Counted from the stretch's first letter, positions 1 to 9,132 are shown. The stretch: 24,382 bases of DNA from CAVTYH01 sp963738835 (GCA_963738835.1 CAVTYH010000012.1:1-24382); one strand, 5' to 3'. Notes: generated by a model from the letters alone, not told the origin. A program made the numbers and translations.

Positions 1-22
1 TGCCCACCTGCTCGCAGCTTAA

Positions 23-1717
23 TCACTCGTCGGTGACGCAGCCTTCCGAGGCACTTTTCACGTTCTTGATATACTTATAAAGCGTGCCGCGGCGAACTTT
101 GTAAGGTGGCGCTCTCCAAGCGGCCCGGCGGCGGGCGAGTTCGTCGGCCGAAAGTTGCACGTCGAGCCGTTTGGCGCCAGCGTCGATCACAATGCGGTCG
201 CCGTCTTTTACCAACGCCAGGCCGCCCCCTTCCTGGGCCTCTGGCGTAATGTGCCCGACGATGAAGCCGTGCGAGCCGCCGGAGAAGCGGCCGTCGGTCA
301 AAAGGGCCACGTCTTTGCCCAGGCCGGCGCCCATGATTGCGGAGGTGGGAGTGAGCATCTCCGGCATGCCGGGGCCGCCTTTGGGACCTTCATAGCGAAT
401 GACAATCACGTCCCCCTTGCCGATTTTTTTCTGCTCCAGCGCCGCGAGCATGAGTTCTTCAGAATCGAAGACTTTCGCCGGCCCTTCGAAGCGCTGGCCT
501 TCCTTGCCAGTAATCTTCGCCACGGCACCTTGCGTTGCCAAATTGCCGCGCAGAATTTGAATGTGGCCAGTTTTCTTGATCGGGTTTTCGATCGTTTGCA
601 CAACGTGCTGGCCGGCTTTCAGACCCGGCAGACTGGCGAGATTTTCGCCCAGCGTTTTGCCAGTGACGGTCATACAATCGCCATCGAGCAGCCCTTTTTC
701 GAGCAGATACTTCATGACGCCCGGGGTGCCGCCGGCGTTGTGCAAATCTTCCTGCACGTATTTCCCGCTGGGCTTGAGGTCGGCGATGAACGGCACGCGG
801 CTGCTGACTTTTTGAAAATCGTCGATGGTCAATTCCACCTGGCCGCGCGGGCCATGGCAATCAGATGCAGCACGGCATTGGTCGAGCCGCCCAGTGCCAT
901 GACCACGACCATCGCGTTTTCAAAAGCCCGGCGAGTCATGATGTCGCGGGGCTTGAGATCGCGCTCCAGCAAATTGCGAATCACCGCGCCGGCACGAAAA
1001 CACTCGTCCATTTTTCCGGCGTCTTCTGCGGGCATCGACGCACTGTACGGCAGCGACATGCCAAGCGCTTCGATCGCCGACGCCATCGTGTTCGCGGTGT
1101 ACATGCCGCCGCAGGCGCCGGCTGCAGGACACGATTTTTGCACGATCGATTTCCGCGTGCTTTCGTCAATTCTGCCGGCGACGAATTCGCCGTAACATTG
1201 GAATGCACAGACGATATCCAGCGTCTCGCCTTCCGCGTGACTCGCCGGCGGCTTTCGGCATATGGCCCGGCTTGATCGTGCCGCCGTAAATCATCAGGGA
1301 CGGCCGATTCACGCGGGCCATGGCGATCAAACAGCCCGGCATGTTTTTATCGCAGCCTGGAATGCTGATGTTGGCATCGTACCACTGGGCGTGCATGACG
1401 GTTTCGATCGAATCGGCAATCAAGTCGCGCGATTGCAGCGAGTAGCACATGCCCTCGGTCCCCATCGAAATGCCGTCGCTCACGCCGATGGTGTTGAACC
1501 GCATGCCGACTATCCCTGCCGCCGTGACGCCTTCTTTGACGCGGGCTGCCAGGTGGTTCAAGTGCATGTTGCAGGTGTTCCCTTCGTACCACATGCTGGC
1601 GATGCCGATTTGTGGCTTTTGCATGTCGGCATCGGAAAGGCCCGTGCCGTACAGCATAGCCTGCGAAGCGCCTTGGCTTTTGGGTTGCGTGATGCGGGAG
1701 CTGTATTTGTTGAGCAT
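23..1717 (-). CDS. ilvD: Dihydroxy-acid dehydratase, two frameshifts
   Basis: This enzyme dehydrates 2,3-dihydroxy-isovalerate and -methylvalerate to the 2-keto acids, the third step of valine and isoleucine synthesis, in the cytoplasm with an Fe-S cluster. The cluster cysteines are visible: Cys49 (NTCNMH), Cys122 in GCDKNMPG with the Mg-binding Asp and modifiable Lys beside it, and the Cys of CPAAGACGGMYTANT. The reading frame breaks twice. Near 1235-1243 the text after AAGES resumes as EGETLDIVC in another frame, and near 834-842 ARAA resumes as VELTIDDF. The span of 1695 bases equals 565 codons, the usual family length, so the two shifts cancel. The ATG at 1717 gives the expected N-terminus; no Shine-Dalgarno is evident. 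The gene is divergent from the HAD gene. Identification is very secure; the breaks are probably sequence errors. Confidence 0.95.
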
Positions 1718-1833
1718 GGAAAAGCACGGGGAGAGGGACGCGAAGCAGTTAACAGAAGAAAGTGCATCGTAAAGCGAGATGGGCTCGCGGTCCAGAACCC
1801 GATGAGCGGGGGCAATCCGGCTGTTTATTCGTC

Positions 1834-1851
1834 ATAACACCTTGTTATAAT
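1834..1851 (+). promoter_or_regulatory. Candidate promoter/operator between ilvD and the HAD gene
   Basis: A perfect 6-base inverted repeat, ATAACA-CCT-TGTTAT (1834-1848), overlaps a consensus-like -10 hexamer TATAAT at 1846-1851 in the divergent intergenic region. A regulator bound here would cover the -10 of a promoter facing the HAD gene. No convincing -35 box is seen at 17 bases upstream. Function is inferred from position and symmetry only. Confidence 0.3.
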
Positions 1852-1889
1852 CGCCCGGTCAATTTGAATTGCGCTGTACGCTCGCGAAA

Positions 1890-1910
1890 ATTCCGCTTTC
1901 CGCTTTCCGC
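1890..1910 (+). repeat. Three tandem heptamers (TTTCCGC) ahead of a start codon
   Basis: Three consecutive 7-base units (ATTCCGC, TTTCCGC, TTTCCGC) end 23 bases before the ATG of the HAD gene. They lie where a leader or ribosome-binding region would be, and no Shine-Dalgarno is seen. A similar pyrimidine-rich three-heptamer run lies just ahead of the HD gene at 14211-14231. Confidence 0.6.
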
Positions 1911-1933
1911 CTTCATCCCTCCGACTTTGACCC

Positions 1934-2556
1934 ATGTCTCCTGCGTTCATCTATTTCGATTTGGGCAATGTCCTCTGCTATTTCGATCGGCAGCGGCAGA
2001 TTCGCCAGGTGGCCGAATTGGTTGGCGTGGCGGAAGATAAAGTTGGCGATTTGCTGATCGGTTCCGGCGGCTTGCACTGGAGATATGAGACAGGCGAAAT
2101 CGACGACATACCATTCCACGACGAATTCTCTCGCGCCACCGGCACACATTCCGACTTGACTGCGTTCCATCGGGCGAACTCGGAAATCTTTACGCTGAAC
2201 TACAGCATCTTGCCGCTGCTGGGGCATCTGGAAGACGCTCAGATTCCGCTAGGCATTTTGTCGAACACCGGGTCATCGCATTGGCGAACCGTGAGCGACG
2301 GACGATACACCATTCTGCGCACCGCTTTCAGGAAGCATGTTTTGAGCTTCGAAGTTGGCGGCTCAAGCCCGACGAAAAAATCTTTCGCCGCGCAATTGAA
2401 TTGGCCGGAAAGCCGGCGGAGCAGATTCTGTACATCGACGACATCGCCGATTATGTCGAAGCCGGCAAGCGCGCCGGAATGGACGCCGTGCAGTACACCA
2501 CGACCGGTGAGCTGACGCAGGAACTGATCAAACGCGGCGTGCGATCGAATTTTTGA
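1934..2556 (+). CDS. HAD-superfamily phosphatase (YihX-like), one frameshift
   Basis: This is a haloacid dehalogenase fold hydrolase, probably a phosphatase of the subfamily that includes the glucose-1-phosphatase YihX. Motif I is YFDLGNV (nucleophile Asp9, with the D-L-G-N form typical of that subfamily). Motif II is ILSNTG, motif III the Lys of LKPDEKIF, and motif IV is YIDDIADYVEAGKRAGM. The first two motifs are in the frame starting at 1934 and the last two in the frame ending at 2556. The switch is near 2360-2368, where VGG should run into LKPD, and the 623-base span is consistent with one missing base. About 207 residues is normal for the family. The substrate cannot be told from the sequence. 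The gene is divergent from ilvD, and a hairpin follows it at 2568-2610. Confidence 0.85.
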
Positions 2557-3062
2557 ACTAGCCCCCTGCGGAAGGTGTGGGGTTGCGTGGCCCAACCCAG
2601 CGGCTTCCGCCGAGGACTAAGCAACTGCTGGTGCGGACAATAACGCTTTTGCCGACTCTGGCGATGGTTTCGTACTTTCTTCGTCGGCACGGTACAGGTT
2701 CGAAATCGACGCAGGGCGGGTCGCTAAACTACATTTCCCTGCGGCCGCATGCGACGCACTCTCCTGCTGGGTTGTGGCTCGCAACCGCCGCCAGTATATT
2801 CGGTTCTTTGGCTTTCCGCGGAGTGTCAGCTGCTCCGCAACCTACACACGCACCCAACCGCCGACGCGTTACCACGGTTTGCCCGGTGTCATCAACGGTC
2901 ACCGGACTGCCGACTGAATCCAGGGATTCGCGTGGCTGGACTTTCGCCTTGGCATCCATCGCATACTCATCAGCCACGGTCACTGCTGCCGCCGGTTCGT
3001 CCCCCGCAGATCGGAACGGCCAAGGGCCGGATTCAGCCGGTCGTGCGCGGGGCCAATTCTAC
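2557..3062. other. About 500 bases without a supported gene
   Basis: The frame of the downstream transporter stays open through this stretch back to 2577, but its translation is low-complexity, has no family resemblance, and lies before the point where transporter homologs begin. Other frames give only short, unconvincing products. Besides the hairpin at 2568-2610 I see nothing identifiable. It may be a long 5' leader or decayed sequence. Confidence 0.5.
2568..2610. repeat. Imperfect hairpin after the HAD gene
   Basis: GCGGAAG (2568-2574) pairs with CTTCCGC (2604-2610), and inside it GGGTTG pairs with CAACCC. It starts 12 bases after the HAD stop codon. There is no T-run, so it is not a classical intrinsic terminator, but it could stall transcription or protect the 3' end of the mRNA. 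Confidence 0.5.
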
Positions 3063-5210
3063 GTGCCATTGCCCACGCTCAAGTCGCGCAGTTACATCGG
3101 TCTCTTGACCTCGCAATTTCTGGCTGCGTTCAACGATCAGGCCAGCCATATCGTGGCGCTGTTTTACGCCACCGACATGCTGGTGCGTTTTGCCGGCGTG
3201 CCGGGCATCGATACCAAAACACTGATCTCGATTGTCACCGCGTGCTTCATCACGCCGTTCTTTTTGTTCTCGCCGCTGGCCGGAGTGCTGGCCGATAAGT
3301 ACAGCAAGCGGTCGATCGTTGTGTTCTGGAAATCGGCGGAAGTCGGCATCATGGGAATTGCCCTCGTTGGTTTCTTGCTGCCGCACACAGCATCCTGGGG
3401 CTGGATGTCGCCTCATACCCTGGCGGTTTTAAGTTCGATCTTGGTGATCTCTGTCGTTTTTCTGATGGGCACTCACAGTGCGTTTTTTGTGCCCGCTAAG
3501 TACGGCATGATGCCGGAGATTTTGCACACCTCGGTCCTCTCGCGCGGCAATGGTTTGCTGGAAGGCACCAGTTTTATGGCGAACATTCTGGGCACCGTTT
3601 TCGGCGGCTGGTTGTACGGCACAGAATTCATCAAATCGACGTTCGACGCCTCGGGCCAGATGAACGCCTTTCATCCTGGAAACGAATGGATCATCGGCGC
3701 GGTGTTGTTCACGTTTGCGGTCATCGGAGCGGTTGCTTCGCTGATCGTGGAGCGAATTCCAGCCGCCGCCCCTGATAATAAATTGGTGCTCGAACCGTGG
3801 ACGCCGATGAAGCAAAACTTGGGCATGCTGCGGAAATCGCGACCGCTGGTGTTGGCGACCGTGGGTATCGCCTTTTTTCTGTTCATGACGCTGTTCCTGC
3901 GGCAGAGCTTGCTGTTTCAGGGGGAAACCGCCGAGGAAATTCAAATCGCCAAGCGACTTCCCAAGCCGCCGGCCGCCGCGGCAACGGCCGCCGCCATGGC
4001 GGACGTCAATAAGGCCGATTCCACCGAAGATGACGCAGAGCAAACGCCGGATGCTGCTACGCCGATTGTTCCTCAAAAGATTATCGAATCGCCCCCTGAG
4101 CCTGCTACGAAGACGGAATTCGAGGTCGCGTTTTTGCTGGGGCTGGTTGGATTAGGCGTCGGCATCGGCTGCTACCTGGCGGGCTATTTTTCCGGCAATC
4201 GTTTGGAATTGGGGCTCGTGCCCATCGGCATCGTGCAGTTGATTGCCACGACAGCAATCATGGCCGTGGTTTCGCCGGCGAAGATGAAAATGATTCTCTG
4301 CCTGATCGCCGTCGGCGCCTCGGCAGGACTTTACATCGTGCCACTGTACACGCTGTTGCAGCACCGTGCGCCCAAAGAAAGCAAAGGCAGCCTGGTGGCC
4401 ACCAGCAATTTTTTCAACGTCACCGGCGGATTGATTGCTGTCGTCGTTTTTTTCTTGATCACCTCGAGCTTGCAATCGGTCTTGGGGTTGAAGCTGAATT
4501 TACACGCTGTGAAGACACATCCCGACCTGGTGACGGCGTACCAGCATCAACTGGAACGCGCCACGCAAATTCCCAAGCTGCTGTTTCTGTCGGCCAGCAT
4601 GATCACCGTGGGAATGCTGGTGTTAATGTGGTGGCAGCGGCCCGATTTCATGCTCCGCGCATTAAGCTGGCTTCGATCAAAACGACGACGCCATTTGCGC
4701 GCGCTCGGGCTTGATAACATTCCCGCCAATGGGCAGGTGATTCTCATCAGCAATTCGCATGACTTCGATCATTGGATTCATGTTGTCTCAACGGTCGATC
4801 GCTTCACCCGCTTCGTTGCGCCTCCTGACGCGCCGGGCGATGAATTCCTGCGCCGCGTGGCGCTGACGACCGGCGTCATGATTGCCGGCAGCCGGAAGGT
4901 GCGATTATCCGCCGAGGATAATGCCTTGGCTCGCGGTTTGGTCACGCTGGGGCAGGGATACATCTTGGGCCTGAGCCTGGCTCGCGATTTCGCTGCCGAC
5001 ACCGTGCCCTGCGCCGGCGAACACTTGCTGGCCGAACTGCGCACTAAAGTGCCGGCCACCATTTTGCCCGTCTATTGCGGCGAAACGCCGACGCACCCGG
5101 AGACGCTACGACACCCAGAATTGCACACCTACGTGGTAATTGGCGAGCCGCTGCCGGCCGATACGCCGCTGGATGAAGCGCGAGCCGCGGTGGCTGCGCT
5201 GGGGATATGA
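3063..5210 (+). CDS. LplT-type MFS transporter fused to a degenerate acyltransferase-like domain
   Basis: The first half is a major facilitator transporter of the lysophospholipid (LplT/Aas) group. SYIGLLTSQFLAAFND at the N-terminus, LAGVLADKYSKR in the first cytoplasmic loop and SAFFVPAKYGMMPEI are hallmarks of that group. An Ala/Pro/acid-rich insert of about 65 residues (roughly 285-350) separates the two membrane halves. The last 190 residues follow the PlsC acyltransferase pattern: a basic linker, ILISNSHDFDHW near residue 563, then VVIGEPLPADTPLDEA. However, the catalytic NHX4D is replaced and no FPEG motif is present, so acyl transfer is doubtful. GTG at 3063 is chosen because homology starts there and no ATG lies between 2664 and well inside the first helices; TTG at 3069 is an alternative. 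The product is about 715 residues, in the inner membrane. No acyl-ACP synthetase domain follows, unlike E. coli Aas. Confidence 0.8.
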   Translation: MPLPTLKSRSYIGLLTSQFLAAFNDQASHIVALFYATDMLVRFAGVPGIDTKTLISIVTACFITPFFLFSPLAGVLADKYSKRSIVVFWKSAEVGIMGIALVGFLLPHTASWGWMSPHTLAVLSSILVISVVFLMGTHSAFFVPAKYGMMPEILHTSVLSRGNGLLEGTSFMANILGTVFGGWLYGTEFIKSTFDASGQMNAFHPGNEWIIGAVLFTFAVIGAVASLIVERIPAAAPDNKLVLEPWTPMKQNLGMLRKSRPLVLATVGIAFFLFMTLFLRQSLLFQGETAEEIQIAKRLPKPPAAAATAAAMADVNKADSTEDDAEQTPDAATPIVPQKIIESPPEPATKTEFEVAFLLGLVGLGVGIGCYLAGYFSGNRLELGLVPIGIVQLIATTAIMAVVSPAKMKMILCLIAVGASAGLYIVPLYTLLQHRAPKESKGSLVATSNFFNVTGGLIAVVVFFLITSSLQSVLGLKLNLHAVKTHPDLVTAYQHQLERATQIPKLLFLSASMITVGMLVLMWWQRPDFMLRALSWLRSKRRRHLRALGLDNIPANGQVILISNSHDFDHWIHVVSTVDRFTRFVAPPDAPGDEFLRRVALTTGVMIAGSRKVRLSAEDNALARGLVTLGQGYILGLSLARDFAADTVPCAGEHLLAELRTKVPATILPVYCGETPTHPETLRHPELHTYVVIGEPLPADTPLDEARAAVAALGI

Positions 5211-5258
5211 TATGAAGTGTGCTGCCAAGCACGGCCCAAGGCCCGCCGCTACGCGCTA

Positions 5259-6840
5259 TCACTCCCACTCGATCGTTGCCGGCGGTTTGCTGCTGATATC
5301 GTAGACCACGCGGTTCACGCCCTTCACTTCGTTGATGATTCGCGTGGAAATACGGGCCAGCAAATCGTATGGCAGGCGGCTCCAATCGGCGGTCATAAAG
5401 TCTTCGGTATCGACAGCCCGCACGGCCAGCACGTTTTCGTAGGTGCGAGCATCGCCCATCACGCCGACGCTTTGGATGGGGAGCAGCACGGCGAACACTT
5501 GTGCGGTCTTTCGATACAATCCCGCGGCTTCGACCTCATGAACGACAATCGCATCGGCTTCCCGAAGGGTGTCAAGCCGCTCTTTCGTCACCTCACCCAA
5601 GCAACGCACGGCCAGGCCGGGGCCCGGGAAGGGATGTCGCCAGACGATGTCTTCCGGCAAACCCAATTGGATCCCCAACCGCCGGACTTCATCTTTGAAG
5701 AGGTCGCGCAGCGGCTCGATGAGCTCGAAGCCCAATTCCGCGGGCAAGCCGCCGACGTTGTGGTGCAGTTTGATGTTGGCGGTCGGCCCATCGGCGGCGG
5801 CGCCGCTTTCGATCACATCGGGATACAATGTGCCCTGCGCCAAAAGTGCGCCCTTTGATCCGCCCCGCTTCAGCTTTGAAGCAATCGATGAACACATGCC
5901 CAATGCGGCGGCGCTTTTCCTGCGGGTTGGTGACGCCGGCCAATGCGGCCAGAAACTTGTCTTCGGCCTTTACGACGTGCAAATCGGTTTTGAAGTGCGT
6001 CGTGAATTCGCGGATGACGGCCGTTTCTTCGTCTTTGCGCAAGAGGCCATTGTCGACCAGGATGCACGACAACTGCGGGCCGATGGCTTTAGCCAACAAC
6101 GCCGCGACGACCGAAGAATCAACGCCGCCGGAGAGGCCGCAAATCACGCGGCGGTTGCCAACTCGCTCACGCTGTTCGGCGATCGTCCGCTCCGCGAAAT
6201 CGGCCAGTTTCCAGGTGCCACGGCAGCCGCACACCTTCGTCAAGAAGTTCGCCAGAATCGCTTTGCCTACCGGAGTGTGCGTGACTTCAGGATGAAACTG
6301 CAGCCCGTAAATCGGCAGCCGCTTGTGTTTCACCGCAGTGATCGGGCAAGTCGCAGTGCGGGCCAGCGGTTCGAAATCGGCCGAGACCTGGGTCACCTGA
6401 TCGCCGTGGCTCATCCACACTTCCGTCTGCTGCGGCACGCCATTGAAGAGCCCATTGGCGGTGATGACGGAACATTGCGCCCGGCCGAATTCTCTGGCCG
6501 GCGCGTTTTGCACCTTGCCGCCCAGCGCCTCACAGACCAGTTGCATTCCGTAACAGATGCCCAGCATCGGAATGCCCAGCTCAAACAGCTCGGGATCACA
6601 GTGGGGCGCACCGTTTTCATACACGCTGGCAGGCCCGCCGGAGAGGATCAAACCTTTGGGAGCGATTTCACGCACGCGCTCCGGCGATATATCGTGCCGC
6701 ACAATTTCGCAGTAAACGTTCTGTTCCCGCACGCGGCGGGCAATCAATTGCACGTACTGCGCGCCAAAATCGAGCACCAGCACCTTTTCATCAGCAATGC
6801 CGGCGAGTTTTTTTTCGGTCTTTGAAATGCCAGCGCTCAT
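5259..6840 (-). CDS. guaA: GMP synthase (glutamine-hydrolysing), one frameshift
   Basis: GuaA converts XMP, glutamine and ATP to GMP in the cytoplasm, the last step of guanine nucleotide synthesis. The N-terminal glutamine amidotransferase domain has the nucleophile Cys96 in LGICYGMQ and His183/Glu185 in FHPEVTHT. The ATP pyrophosphatase domain has its P-loop SGGVDSS at about 237-243. The C-terminal dimerisation domain ends in ISSKPPATIEWE. Near 5850 the frame breaks: FKAEAGRIKG should continue into ALLAQGTLYPDVIES. The 1582-base span is one base over 527 codons, matching one inserted base. The ATG at 6840 is preferred over upstream in-frame starts, which would add a tail absent from the family. 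The gene converges with the MFS gene (48 bases between stops) and diverges from surE. Confidence 0.95.
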
Positions 6841-6897
6841 GCAACGAAAACCGTTAAACGCAAAACGCCTGAGGAACCGGCTCGGGCGGAAAGTGAG

Positions 6898-6903
6898 ATT
6901 ATA
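6898..6903 (-). promoter_or_regulatory. Possible -10 element for guaA
   Basis: The minus strand reads TATAAT here, placing a start site about 50 bases ahead of the guaA ATG. No recognisable -35 box is found at the right spacing, so this is a weak call based on one hexamer and its position. Confidence 0.25.
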
Positions 6904-7057
6904 AAGTTCACAGAGCAGGGGGGCTAGCGTGGGAATGTGAGATTTGGATGCGGCCCACGGACGAATCGCCTCGTTGTCGCTACAGTCCTGCAGCGATATA
7001 GTGAAGTCCACGTTTACAGACTAAGACCGCTTTGATCGATTCCAGCTCTACGGACCA

Positions 7058-7840
7058 GTGCAAATTCTGCTTACCAACGACGACGGCATTTATGCGCCCG
7101 GCCTGGCGGCTATGGAACGGGCCTTAAACCGTCTGGGCGACGTGGCGGTCGTGGCCCCGGCAACCGAACAAAGCGGGGTGGGGCACACCATCACGTTTCT
7201 TAAGCCCTTGGTTGTCAAAGAAATATTCGACGGTCCTCGGTGCCGCGGTTGGGCGGTCGAAGGGAGTCCGGCCGATTCGGTGAAAGTCGGCATCAGCGAG
7301 TTTTGCCCCAAACGGCCCGATTTGGTCGTCAGCGGCATCAACGGCGGACTCAACGCCGGCATCAACGTGCTCTACAGCGGCACGGTGGCGGCGGCCATCG
7401 AAGGGGCGTTCTTTGGAATCACCAGCGTCGCCGTATCGCTCGAATGGGATGAACACGCCCAGTTTGAAAAAGCGGCCGATATCGCTCTGTGGGTGATCGA
7501 AAAGATTCTGGCCAACCAGGGCGCTCAACCGCATCTTTACAATTTGAACATTCCCACCAGCGCCCTCGACCGGGAAGCACGCTTACGGGTCGTCCCGATG
7601 GGCATCCAGCAATACGGCGAAAAATACGAAAAACGGACTGATCCCCGGGGCCGGCCCTATTTTTGGGCTGCCGGCGGGCCGCCCGTGCCCGACCAGAACG
7701 AACAGACCGATCTGACCGAGCTCGAAAAAGGTTTCATCACACTCTCGCCATTGCACTACGATCTAACAAAACATGGTATGATGAAAACCATGCAGAAATG
7801 GGATTGGGCGCACTGCAGTAAGGTGTGGCCCGGTGTTTAG
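7058..7840 (+). CDS. surE: 5'/3'-nucleotidase SurE
   Basis: SurE is a metal-dependent phosphatase that dephosphorylates nucleoside monophosphates and is often linked to stationary-phase survival. The protein opens with QILLTNDDGIYAPGL, and the four conserved metal ligands are all in place: Asp8, Asp9, Ser39 (in TEQSGVGHTIT) and Asn95 (in SGINGGLNAG). The start is GTG at 7058, chosen because it gives the N-terminus conserved in the family; no clear Shine-Dalgarno precedes it. The product is 260 residues and intact. The last residues after KTMQKWDW (about ten) lead straight into a palindromic element at 7843, so the tail may partly derive from repeat DNA. The gene is divergent from guaA. Confidence 0.95.
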   Translation: MQILLTNDDGIYAPGLAAMERALNRLGDVAVVAPATEQSGVGHTITFLKPLVVKEIFDGPRCRGWAVEGSPADSVKVGISEFCPKRPDLVVSGINGGLNAGINVLYSGTVAAAIEGAFFGITSVAVSLEWDEHAQFEKAADIALWVIEKILANQGAQPHLYNLNIPTSALDREARLRVVPMGIQQYGEKYEKRTDPRGRPYFWAAGGPPVPDQNEQTDLTELEKGFITLSPLHYDLTKHGMMKTMQKWDWAHCSKVWPGV

Positions 7841-7842
7841 CG

Positions 7843-7858
7843 GCGGAGCTTGCTCCGC
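7843..7858. repeat. Perfect 16-base palindrome after surE
   Basis: GCGGAGCTTGCTCCGC is fully self-complementary and begins two bases after the surE stop codon. It has no T-run. It could be a dispersed palindromic element or act in 3'-end stabilisation. Confidence 0.55.
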
Positions 7859-7885
7859 GTTTGTCCCCGGCAGCGGAGAAAAAAT

Positions 7886-8458
7886 ATGTCCAACGTCCAA
7901 TCAATTCGTCGTGCGGTTTTCGCAATCATCGGTCTCTCGGCAACAGTTGCATTCATCGCCGGTTGCGATGAGATCGATCAAATGAATGAAAATGCCGCCA
8001 AGCGGCCACCGGTTAATATGCCGCCGCAAATCGTCGATGCGCCGGGCAATCAAAAGGATTCCGCAAGCAAACCGGATGGCAACTCCACTGCCAATCCGGC
8101 GCCAGCGACCGATCCCAACGCCGCACCGTCTGCCCAGCAAAACAACACGACGTTGGAAAAAGCCACCGCCGGCGTCGGCAAACAAGGGCAGGGCTACGGC
8201 GGGGGAATCATCACCGAGCCGGTGCACGATTATTTCATGGCCCGCGACCGCATCACGTTCGACATTCAGCTGAAACATCAGTTGGATCTGTGGAAGGCCA
8301 TGCACAACTTCAAAAATCCGAAGAACAAAGACGAATACATGAAAGAAATTGTCGAGCCCTGCGGAGTAGAACTGCCCGAGCTTCCCCCCGGCAAACGTTA
8401 TGTTTACGACGCGAAATCCGGGGAATTGATGGTGGAATCGGGCGGCCCGGCTCAATAA
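7886..8458 (+). CDS. Putative lipoprotein of unknown function
   Basis: I do not recognise the family. The N-terminus has arginines at 8-9, a hydrophobic stretch and the lipobox IAGC ending at Cys27, so the protein is very likely a lipoprotein; Asp follows the Cys. A Pro/Asn/Ala-rich linker (about 35-95) leads to a folded C-terminal part containing YFMARDRITFDIQLKHQLDLWKAMH and a final segment ending YVYDAKSGELMVESGGPAQ. The ATG at 7886 is chosen over an in-frame start at 7850 because GGAG at 7875-7878 lies 7 bases before it and the signal sequence then starts cleanly. About 190 residues. It lies 45 bases after surE on the same strand, with a palindrome between, so co-transcription is possible. 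Confidence 0.8.
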   Translation: MSNVQSIRRAVFAIIGLSATVAFIAGCDEIDQMNENAAKRPPVNMPPQIVDAPGNQKDSASKPDGNSTANPAPATDPNAAPSAQQNNTTLEKATAGVGKQGQGYGGGIITEPVHDYFMARDRITFDIQLKHQLDLWKAMHNFKNPKNKDEYMKEIVEPCGVELPELPPGKRYVYDAKSGELMVESGGPAQ

Positions 8459-8567
8459 TCGCCATCCAAGCCCGAAAATCGGCGCTCGCATTTCTGCGGC
8501 CTGTAATTACCATGGAAAGGAGCAGACGATTCCCATCGCCGACTCCTCTTCTGGTGATTTTTTTCTG

Positions 8568-8861
8568 ATGAAACGCTTGATCTTCTCGGTTGCCGCAGCG
8601 TCATTGCTGAGTTTACTCGCTTCAATAGCTCAGGCCGACGACAGCTGGATTTTCCAGCGATCTTATTACAGCCACGACCCCGTGACGAATGTCCGCATCG
8701 GTCGGCCAGCCGTCAGCGGTGGGCCGTATTACACGCGGCCTCAAGGGGCATATGTCCGCAGTGGCTTCCGCAATAACAACATCACGATTAACGTCGGCTC
8801 CGCCGGCGCCGATGTGACCAACATCTGGGAATCGTGGATCCAGACCGGCGAGCAGTTCTAG
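8568..8861 (+). CDS. Small secreted protein of unknown function
   Basis: This 97-residue protein has a textbook signal peptide (MKRLIFSVAAASLLSLLASIAQA, cleaving before DDSW), leaving a mature chain of about 74 residues rich in Tyr, Arg, Asn and Gly (RSYYSHDP, GGPYYTRPQGAYVR, FRNNNITINVGSAG). No cysteine, membrane segment or known motif is seen in the mature part. The leader just before ATG is pyrimidine-rich, without a Shine-Dalgarno. It follows the lipoprotein by 109 bases and converges with the small membrane-protein gene (20 bases between stops). The family is unknown to me; the signal peptide and compact length support it as real. Confidence 0.65.
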   Translation: MKRLIFSVAAASLLSLLASIAQADDSWIFQRSYYSHDPVTNVRIGRPAVSGGPYYTRPQGAYVRSGFRNNNITINVGSAGADVTNIWESWIQTGEQF

Positions 8862-8881
8862 AGAGCTTGCGGCTTCTGGCG

Positions 8882-9124
8882 TCACTCTTCGCTCGGCCCG
8901 TGAGGCGGATTGCCCAGCGAATTGATCGCTTGGATCACTACCAATGCGATCAAATCAATCACCCACACCACAGCAACCGCCAAGCTGACACGGCCCAAAC
9001 AATATGCCCCGGCCTGGTCTTGCATCATTTCCAGTAGCCGCGCCAGGCCCAGCAGCACGCACAGCACGATCGGCAGGCCAAGGGCTCCGACAATCAACCA
9101 GACGACGGCACGCGGCGAAATCAC
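8882..9124 (-). CDS. Small two-helix membrane protein
   Basis: This 80-residue protein has two predicted transmembrane helices, about 6-27 and 46-67, separated by a short loop (LEMMQDQAGAYCLGR), and a polar tail NPPHGPSEE. The start is GTG at 9124, supported by a strong AAGGAG 8 bases upstream. It is convergent with the small secreted protein gene. I do not recognise a family. The ribosome-binding site and the clean hydrophobic pattern make it a credible gene rather than a chance frame. Confidence 0.65.
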   Translation of the reverse strand: MISPRAVVWLIVGALGLPIVLCVLLGLARLLEMMQDQAGAYCLGRVSLAVAVVWVIDLIALVVIQAINSLGNPPHGPSEE

Positions 9125-9132
9125 GATGGTTG

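Noticed and set aside
155..1195. 346-codon plus-strand open frame opposite ilvD
   Set aside because: It is antisense to a clear ilvD with conserved Fe-S motifs. The open frame is a by-product of GC-rich codon use and has no family resemblance.
2729..2983. 84-residue minus-strand frame with two CxxCG pairs as a zinc-ribbon gene
   Set aside because: The start is GTG without a ribosome site, no family is recognised and spacing is unlike common zinc ribbons; it is kept only as a question in the findings.
5569..6825. 418-codon plus-strand open frame opposite guaA
   Set aside because: It lies entirely over guaA, whose amidotransferase and P-loop motifs are unmistakable; the plus-strand product has no recognisable motif.
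6841..7011. Upstream in-frame start for guaA
   Set aside because: The extra 57 residues are not part of GMP synthase, and the family N-terminus begins close to the ATG at 6840.
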